Positions 56,240 to 64,000 of a DNA stretch of 64,000 nt are shown one piece after another. This DNA is from Haematobia irritans (Eukaryota; Arthropoda; Insecta; Diptera; Muscidae), in NCBI RefSeq assembly GCF_050003625.1, contig NC_134399.1, positions 224,682,975 to 224,746,974 on the forward strand, given 5' to 3'. Numbering within the stretch: position 1 is the stretch's first letter; each line of letters starts with the position of its first letter. Below the pieces are notes generated by a model. The model had not been told where the DNA came from. It ran no database searches and saw nothing but the letters and a program-made list of their open reading frames with translations. Position numbers and translations under genes: made by a program.

Positions 56240-57432
56240 CAAGTACGTATAAGTACGATCGGCTAGTACATCAAAATTTGAAATTTGAGTAACATTGGTT
56301 AATAAATAAGAGTACTATGGCCAAATTTGGGAAAATCGAGCGATGCATATATATGGAAGCTATATCTAAATCTGAACCAATTTGCATAATATTTTGCGGG
56401 TTTGATTAATACCACAAAAGGTTACCTTGTGCAAGATTTGAGTAAGATCAGTTAAGAAATGAGGCCTGTATGGTCAAACATAAGGTTATTAGGGGCGAAT
56501 TTTTCAAAATCGGGTGATACATATATGGGAGCTATATCTACATCTGAACCGATTTCGATGAAATTTTGCACATATAGTTAGTATTATAGAGGACTGGATC
56601 TAGTCAACTTTTAGTAAGATCGGTTAATAAATAAGGGTTCTATGGCCAAATTTGGGAAAATCGGGCTATACATATATATGGGAGCTATATCTAAATCTGA
56701 ACCGATTTCTATGATTTTTTGCATATATAGTTAGTGCTATAAAATACTACATTTAGCCAAATTTGAGTAAGATCGGTTGATAAATAAGGGTTTTATGGCC
56801 AAATTTAGAAAAATCGGGCGGTATATATATATATATGGGAGCTATAGCTAAATCTGAACCGATTTCGATGATTTTTTGCAAATATAGTTAGTGCTATAGA
56901 AGACTACATTTAGCCAAATTTGAGTAAGATCGGTTGATAAATAAGGGTTTTATGGCCAAATTTAGAAAAATCGGGCGATACATATATATGAGAGCTATAT
57001 CTAAATCTGAACCGATTTGGATGAAATTTTGCAGACTTGTAGGGCGATGGAAAATATTAGCTTTTGCCAAATTTGGTGACGATCCGTCTGAAAAAAAACG
57101 CAACGTGACCCCATTTGTCGAGATCCGGCGATACATATATATGGGAGCTATATCTAAATTTGATCCGATTTCTTCCAAATTCAATAGCGTTCGTCCTTGT
57201 GCCCAAAAAACTCCCTGTACCAAATTTCATCAAAATCGGTTAATAATTGCGACCGGAGTCCTGTGAACAACAAATACATGGACAGACGGACGGACGGACA
57301 CCAAGCGCTAGATCGACTCAGGAGGCGATTCTGAGTCGATCGGTATATATTTTATGGGGTCTAAAATCAATATTTCTGGTAGGCACATTTTTTGGCCGAT
57401 CAAACTTATTATACCCTGACCACTATGGGTAT
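56240..57432 (-). mobile_element. DINE-C element with 5' hairpin
   Basis: Right end: TATACCC(atagtggtca)GGGTATA hairpin. Then, leftwards on the plus strand, the gattctgagtcgatcggtat block, CGGACGGACGGACA, and central units with the marker gggagctatatctaaatctg at 56527, 56680 (153), 56837 (157, with extra TA steps) and 56990 (153). The left end is diffuse. Confidence 0.82.
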
Positions 57433-57547
57433 AAAAATTAAAAATAATTAAACTATACTAAATAACACTTTTTACAATGAGAATATGTTAAATTTATTAT
57501 CAGCTCATTAATGTGCTTGTTTCGTTGTAAAATTTAATATCTTTTTG

Positions 57548-57800
57548 TATACCCTCCACCATAGGGTGGGTGGTAGACTAATTTTGCTATTCTGTTTGCA
57601 ACACATCTAAACATTGGTCTCATACCCCATAAAGTGTATATATTCTGGGTTGTGGTGAAATTCTGATCTCTACGATGTACCGATATTTGTCCGTCCGTCC
57701 ATCTTTTAAAATCACGGTAACTTCCGAACGAAACAACCTATTGACTTGAAACTTCGTACAAGTGGTCCACATCGGACCATGTTTACATATCTATAGATTT
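57548..57800 (+). mobile_element. DINE-B 5' fragment
   Basis: Hairpin TATACCCTCCACCATAGGGTGGG, cacatctaaacattggtctc, ccccataaagtgtatatatt, a short CCGTCCGTCC tract and the taacttccgaacgaaacaac block, then lost. Confidence 0.8.
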
Positions 57801-57878
57801 TTAATCTTCTCTTGGATTTCGGTATTGATTCCGAGCCAAAGCTGCGGCTTCTTTAAAATACAGACATCTTTAAGGCCC

Positions 57879-59882
57879 TACCCTATAACCATTGAATGGT
57901 GATGGGGGTATAATAAGTTTGTCATTCCGTTTGTAACACATCGAAATATTGCTCTAAGACCCCATAAAGTATATATATTCTGGGTCGTGGTGAAATTCTG
58001 AGTCGATCTGAGCATGTCCGTCCGTCTGTTGAAATCACGCTAACTTCCGAACGAAATAAGCTATCGACTTGAAACTTGGCACAAATAGTTGTTATTGGTG
58101 TAGGTCGGACGGTATTGCAAATGGGCCATATCGGACTACTTTTACGTATAACCCCCATATAAACGGACCCCCAAAGTTGGCTTATATATAGCCCCCATAT
58201 AAACCGATCTCCAGATTTGGCTTGCGAAGCCTCAAAGAGAAGCAAATTGCATCCGATCCGGCTGAAATTTGGTACATGGTATTGGTATATGGTCTCTACC
58301 AACCGTGCAAAAATTGGTCCACATCGGTCCTTAATTATATATAGCGCCCATATAAACCGATCCCCAGATTTGGCTTGTGGAGCCTCTAAGAGAAGCATAT
58401 TTCATCCGATCCGGCTGAAATTTGGTACATGGTGTTGGTATATGGTCTCTAACAATCATACAAAAATTGGTCCACATCGGTCCATAATTATATATAGCCC
58501 CCATATAAACCGATCCCCAGATTTGGCTTGCGGAGCCTCAAAGAGAAGCAACTTTCATCCGATCCGTCTGAAATTTGGTACATGGTGTTGGTATATGGAC
58601 TCTAAAAATCATTCGAAAATTGGTCCACATCGGTCCATAATTATATATAGCCCCCATATAAACCGATCCCCAGATTTGGCTTGCGGAGCCTCAAAGAGAA
58701 GCAAATTACATCCGATCCGGCTGAAATTTGGCACATGGTATTGGTATATGGTCTCTAACAATGATACAAAAATTGGTCCACATCGGTCCATAATTATATA
58801 TAGCCCCCATATAAACCGATCCCCAGATTTGGCTTGCAAAGTCTCCAAGAGAAGCAAATTTCATCCAATCTGGTTGTAATTTGGAACATGGTGTTAGTAT
58901 ATGATCTTTAACAACTGTGTCACAATTGGTCCATATCGGTCCATAATTATATATAGCTGCCATATAAAACGTTCTCCAGATTTGACCTCCGGAGCCTCTT
59001 GGAAGAGCAAAATTCATCCGATCCGGTTCAAATTAGGAACGTGGTGTTAGTATATGGTCGCTAACAAAAATTGGTCCAATCACACAAAAATTGGTCCATA
59101 TCGGTTCATAACCATGGTTGCAACTAGAGCCAAAAATAATCTACCAAAATTTTATTTCTATAGAAAATTTTGTCAAAATTTTATTTCTATAGAAAATTTT
59201 GTCAAAATTTTATTTCTATAGAAAATTTTGTCAACATTTTATTTCTAGAGAAAATTTTGTCAAAATTTTATTTCTATAGAAAATTTTGTTAAAATTTTAT
59301 TCGGTTTATAATAAAATTTTCATCATTGTCAAAATTTTATTTCTATGGAAAATTTTGTCAAAATTTTATTTCTATAGAAAATTTTGTTCAAATTTTATTC
59401 GGTTCATAATCATGGTTGCCACTCGAGCCAAAAATAATCTACCAAGATTTTATTTCTATAGAAAATTTTGTCAAAAGTTTATTTCAATAGAAAATTTTGT
59501 TAAAATTTGATTTCTGTAGAAATTTTTGTCAAAATTTTCTTTCTATAGAAAATTTTGTGAAAATTTTATTTCTATAGAAAATTTTGTTAAAATTTTATTT
59601 TTGTAGAAAATTTTGGCAAAATTTTATGTTTACTTTGTCAAACTGAATTATATACGTATTGGATCGATCTTTTTTTGATTTAATATATACCAAGTATGGA
59701 CTTACATACAATTTAGAAGATGGTGTTAGGAGGTTTTAAGATACCTTGCCATCGGCAAGCGTTACCGCAACTTAAGTAATTCGATTGTGGATGGCAGTGT
59801 TTAGAAGAAGTTTCTACGCAATCCATGATGGAGGGTACATAAGCTTCGGCCTGGTCGAACTTACGGCCGTATATACTTGTTT
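57879..59882 (+). mobile_element. DINE-B element, nearly complete
   Basis: A degenerate hairpin (ccattgaatggtgatgggggtata) leads into ccgtttgtaacacatcgaaa, a very short microsatellite, five or more 153-bp units (58190-59060), a 29-bp array (59145-59630) and the 3' block with the catcatgg variant, ending ttacggccgtatatacttgt. The 220-codon plus frame is the array. Confidence 0.9.
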
Positions 59883-59899
59883 TTCATTAAAAATTAAAA

Positions 59900-60635
59900 A
59901 AAAAATAAAAATTGTCGTGATTTGCAAAGAACTTCCATTCTCAAAAGAACTTCCATGGAAATGAAAAAGTCAAACGGCACAGCAGGGATGAAATTAATTT
60001 TTTTATTGATTTTCTACTTTTTTTGTGAAATTTAATTGTTAAAAAAATTTTTGTGAAACAACAGACAATTTTTTGCAAGTTAGTGTTAAAAAGGTCGTCG
60101 CCGAAAATGCAGTGAAGATGTTCTTTTTGGATACGGAAGTGGTGCAAAGTTGGCGGTGAAGTGATGAATTTAACATGAGCTTGTCATAGGACGGATGTCC
60201 ACCATTTCAATAGCCGTTGCACTGAATTTGCATCACTTCTTTATGTCTGATCTGAATTCAATGTTTTGGATGTGAATTAAAAAATTTTGATATTTTGCCA
60301 AATAAATAATTTGTATACTTTTGAATGCTTTTTAATGCATTCTAACGCTTGTCTGAAATGTTTGACCTGAAATATGTTCAATTTTTCTAGAATGGATTTA
60401 GCATTTTTTCGACAAAAGATGAACAATTTTTACCATTTTATTAATTTGTTTTCCGTTTTTGAAATAAAAAAATAAAGTTAGCCATAGCAAATATGAAAAA
60501 AGCGAGTTATAAAAAAATCTAATTAAAAGAATTGTGTAGTTAAAATGAAGAACACCTTTGGGTGGACATTTTTGGAAGACCTTGTAAAGTAGTGCCTTTA
60601 GAAGAACTTCCAATTTTTTTTTCGGTGCGTAGGTT
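59900..60635 (-). mobile_element. Dispersed element with GAACTTCC motifs
   Basis: The right half (about 60290-60635) is the inverse of 63490-63850, over 350 bp with moderate divergence. Right terminus ...cggtgcg followed by TA. gaacttccattctcaaaaga on the left recalls gaagaacttccaattttttt on the right. No coding sequence; family unknown. Confidence 0.55.
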
Positions 60636-62146
60636 ATTCTGTTTAATATGAGTATCTTTACATGAAAGAAAATTTTGTTGGATTAAGGTCAATTTGACTT
60701 TAATAATTCTGAAAAATTCCTAAACCTTTTTAAATCGTCTTTAAATTCGTTGAGTGGCTTAATTTCCACTTGCAAGTGGGTTTGAATTTGAAATTTTAAG
60801 CTGGAGTTAGCACGTTTACGCAGGATTTTGATATTACGTGACGAAAACAAAACAAAACAAAATATATTAAGATCCATTACGACTTAAATGCATCTTTTGT
60901 GTAATTCATTGCTCTGCTTTTTATAAAATCAAATAATTTCAATACCAAAATCATGAGTGCCGAGAAAGCGTTTTTGTCAGTGTACCATACAAGCATCATT
61001 CATTCGTTACAAAAACGTTTCTTGGTTGTTAAACAATATAATCTTCTCTACTCGAATTCCTATAAGAAGATTTGTTAAATTTTAAATCAGAATAAATGTT
61101 TGTCAAATTTTTGTCATTTTTTAAGATTTCTTGTTGCATTATGATTGTGCCAATTTAGTCTAGGTCTATGAGAATACAAATGTTCATTCTCACTTTTTGG
61201 CAATATAATTGACAACAATATTGTTACAATGCCTTACAAAAGAAACAAAACCTATTCTTATGCATTTACAGCACACAAAGTAATTTTTGTGGAATTTTCC
61301 AGCAATTGTATTCGTCTTTGCAAGTTTTTGTGGTTGTCAGTTCTACTCTCTGCCCAGGAATAAACAAATGAAGACAAAATTAAACGTAAAAAATGAAAAT
61401 CCTACAAGAAATGTTTTTTTTTTTTGGTAAAATTAAGTTTAATATACTCTAATGAACTCACACAAATGGAATTAGTTGCATTGTAGTTTCCCTTTCGCAC
61501 TCTCATCCAATTCACATTCATTGAAATGGGGATGAAGTACGAAGATCTAGTTTGAAATTTTAACAATTAAATTGATCAGGAATAACTAGAAAGGCATTTT
61601 CGAATCGTAGACAAATTTTAAAAATAATTTTATGATATTTTAGAAAGTTTTGTATACACATTTTTTGCAAATTTTTTTTTAGTTATTTCTTGCTAGGGCC
61701 ACGCATTATATGCTGTCATTCATATTCTAAGAAATCTGAAATTCTAGGGATGAAAGTATACCAAATATAGTGAAGAGCTAGAAAAAAGTACATGTACCAG
61801 GAGGATACATTGTTTTATATTTCCAGGCACTCGTTCCAAATGCTGCTAACAATGTCACATTTCGCACATTTTGAATTCATATTTTTTTGTTTGTATATTT
61901 TCTTAATACCCACACGTGTTTACGATGTGGGTATGGAATGGTGTGGGAAATGTAGGAAATTGTACCCACACAGAAAACTTTTTTTCTGGATCAATTTCGA
62001 AACAAATGTATCCATTAATTTGTTTTAAGTGAAATTGGTGCAATAATAATTTGATCAACAAAAATATTTTTTCTTTACATTTTTATTAAATTTTGAATTT
62101 CAATTAAAAATTTAATTGATTTTGGTGACAAAACTCTGTTCATTTT
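60636..62146. other. Unassigned AT-rich DNA
   Basis: No gene recognised. A segment starting cccacacagaaaactttttt (61964) resembles a TA-MITE end but has no partner in view. Frames 60689-60877 and 61792-62028 are unsupported. Confidence 0.45.
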
Positions 62147-62286
62147 TATACCCTTCACCACTACTGTGGTACAGGGTATAATAAGTTTGTGCATTTGTAT
62201 GTAACGCCAAGAAGGAAAAGTCTGAGACCCATCGTTTAGTATACCGATCGTCTTAGAATTAAATTCTGAGTCGATTTAGCGATGTC

Positions 62287-62321
<35 letters not shown>

Positions 62322-63454
62322 CTGTCTGTTGATGTATTTTTGTGTGCAAAGTACAGCTCGCAGTTTTAGTCCGATTGTCCTAAAATTTGGTATAGGGTCC
62401 TGTTTCGGCCCAAAGACGACCCCTATTGATTTTGGAAAAAATCGGTTCAGATTTAGATATAGCTGCCATATATATTTTTCACCGATCTGGTCATAATTGG
62501 CGTGTATATCAACCGATCTTCCTGAAATTCCGTACATCCGAATATTTTATGAGTCTCGAAAAACTTGCAAAATATCAGCCAAATCGGTTCAGATTTAGAT
62601 ATAGCTCCCATATATAGCTTTCGCCCGATTTACACTCATTTGCCCATAGAGGCCAATTTTGTGCTCCGATTTAGTTGAAATTTTGCACAGGGAGTAGAAT
62701 TAGCATTGTAGCTATGCGTGTCAAATTTGGTTGAAATCGGTTCAGATTTAGATATAGCTCCCATATATAGCTTTCGCCCGATTTACACTCAAATGACCAC
62801 AGAGGCCAAGTTTTTGCTCCGATTTAGTTGAAATTTTGCACAGGGAGTAGAATTAGCATTGTAGCTATGCGTGCCAAATTTGGTTGAAATCGGTTCAGAT
62901 TTAGATATAGCTCCCATATATAGCTTTCGCCCGATTTACACTCATATGACCGTAGAGGCCAATTTTTAACTCCGATTTAGTTGAAATTTTACACAGGGAG
63001 TAGAATTAGCATTGTAGCTATGCGTGCCAAATTTGGTTGAAATCGGTTCAGATTTAGATATAGCTCCCATATATATGTTTTTCTGATTTCGACAAAAATG
63101 GTCAAAATACCAACATTTTCCTTGTAAAATCGCCACTGCTTAGTCGAAAAGTTGTAAAAATGACTCTAATTTGCCTAAACTTCTAATGCATATATATCGA
63201 GCGATAAATCATAAATAAACTTTTTCGAAGTTTCCTGAAAATTGCTTCAGATTTAAACGTTTCCCATATTTTTTTACTAACATTGTGTTCCACCCTAGTG
63301 CATTAGCCGACTTAAATTGCGAGTCTATAGATTTTGTAAAAGTCTATCAAACACATTTGACGGATGTGATATGGTATCGAAAATTTAGATCTACAAAGTG
63401 GTGCAGGGTATAATATAGTCGGCCCCGCCCGACTTTAGATTTTCCTTACTTGTT
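62147..63454 (+). mobile_element. DINE-E element, complete
   Basis: The reference DINE-E. 5' hairpin TATACCCTTCACCACTACTGTGGTACAGGGTATA, the tgtaacgccaagaaggaaaa block, microsatellite (62285-62328), then central units with the aaatcggttcagatttagat marker at 62581, 62734, 62887 and 63040 (exactly 153 each). The 3' part has ggtgcagggtataatatagtcggccccgcccgactttag and ends ttccttacttgttt. Confidence 0.93.
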
Positions 63455-63489
63455 TCTTTGAGAAAATCAATTATTTTTTTATTTACTAC

Positions 63490-63910
63490 CCAGCAAAAAA
63501 AATGGATTTTCTTCTAAAGGCACAACTTTAAAAGCACTTCCAAAAATGTCCTCCTAAAAATGTTCTTTATTTTAACATCACAAGAAGTTCCTTTGAGTCA
63601 ATTTTTTTTATAACTCGCTTTTTACATATTTTTAATGGGAAATTTTAAATTAATCATTTCAAATAGATTAAAAACAGATTAAGAATTAACAATATGGTAC
63701 AAATTATTTAAATTTTGCAGAAAAAATGCTAAATCCATTCTAGAAAAATTGCGAATTTTTGAAAATATTTGATGTCAAACGTTCCCGATAAGCGTTAGAA
63801 TGCAATAAAAATCATAAAAAAGAGGTAAAATTATTTATTTGTCAAAATATTACAAAAAATCTTAATTCAAATCCAAATCACTTAATTCGCATCATACTTT
63901 AATAAGTGCA
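63490..63910 (+). mobile_element. Second copy of the GAACTTCC element, truncated
   Basis: Starts cccagcaaaaaaaatggatt after TA (63488-63489) and follows the inverse of 60290-60635: ttctaaaggcacaactttaa, ataactcgctttttacatat, ttctagaaaaattgcg. Cut at about 63911 by the next element. Confidence 0.6.
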
Positions 63911-63914
63911 CCCA

Positions 63915-64000
63915 CACGGATGAAAAAGACTGTTTTTCATATGTTTGGCTATAAACATTATATGTTTGGAACACAAATTTTTAAACACAATATTTTTGAG
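63915..64000 (+). mobile_element. TA-MITE start (23197 family), runs off the window
   Basis: All 86 bases are identical to 23197-23282, same orientation. The preceding bases are cc-ca and not TA. The rest lies outside the window. Confidence 0.85.

Overview
This window looks like intergenic or pericentromeric-type nuclear DNA of a calyptrate (muscid-like) fly. The base composition is AT-rich and no convincing host gene is visible. Almost everything recognisable is a transposable element or a repeat derived from one. Two things point to a muscid such as a horn fly or stable fly. One is a decayed mariner whose TIR and protein match the irritans-subfamily element Himar1 as I remember it. The other is a very large load of short elements whose 5' ends match the Drosophila DINE-1/INE-1 (Helentron-derived) consensus as I remember it. 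The species cannot be fixed from the sequence alone.

Names used here. DINE-A, -B, -C and -E are four subfamilies of DINE-1-like elements. Each starts with a TATACCC...GGGTATA hairpin, then a (GTCCGTCT)n-like microsatellite, then a central minisatellite of about 153 bp per unit. They end in acaagtatata (A, B) or acaagtaagt (E) as read on the complementary strand. Elements on '+' have the hairpin end on the left. SINE-1 and SINE-2 are two tRNA-derived SINE families with visible pol III A and B boxes. TA-MITEs are TIR elements flanked by TA with CAC... termini.

Layout: 1-1.5 kb unassigned; 1.5-4.3 kb DINE-E fragment plus two head-to-tail DINE-A; 4.3-5.6 kb unassigned; 5.6-8 kb DINE-A nested in DINE-C; 8-12.3 kb a nest of DINE-C, TA-MITE, Himar1-like mariner, SINE-1, DINE-B and SINE-2; 12.6-13.65 kb two TA-MITEs; 13.8-15.5 kb DINE-A; 15.9-20.8 kb SINEs and DINE fragments; 21.8-25.2 kb a DINE-B holding a Transib (RAG1-related) DNA transposon, which holds a TA-MITE, which holds a SINE-2; 26.4-28.4 kb a hAT-like end, 29-bp minisatellite and DD37E transposon; 29.7-30.2 kb piggyBac-like MITE; 30.5-33.1 kb a second mariner split by a DINE-E; 35.3-40.1 kb a DINE-B cluster with a tandem duplication; 40.1-44.4 kb relics of non-LTR retrotransposons (RNase H, then endonuclease/RT) and a Penelope-like ribozyme-like motif; 44.7-47.2 kb mostly unassigned, possibly unique; 47.3-53 kb a tandem duplication and a heavily invaded DINE-E ending in a second DD37E copy; 53.2-59.9 kb full-length DINE-B, DINE-C and DINE-B; 59.9-62.1 kb a dispersed element and unassigned DNA; 62.1-63.5 kb a full-length DINE-E; then two more element starts running off the window.

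All recognised coding sequences are transposon-derived and broken by frameshifts, stops, deletions or later insertions. The 153-bp unit is exactly 51 codons, so the minisatellites keep reading frames open over hundreds of codons (up to 338). These are artefacts, not genes. The nesting order gives a relative history of activity. DINE-E and DINE-C are hosts to later DINE-A/B, mariner, DD37E and TA-MITE insertions, and SINE-1 postdates the Himar1-like copy.
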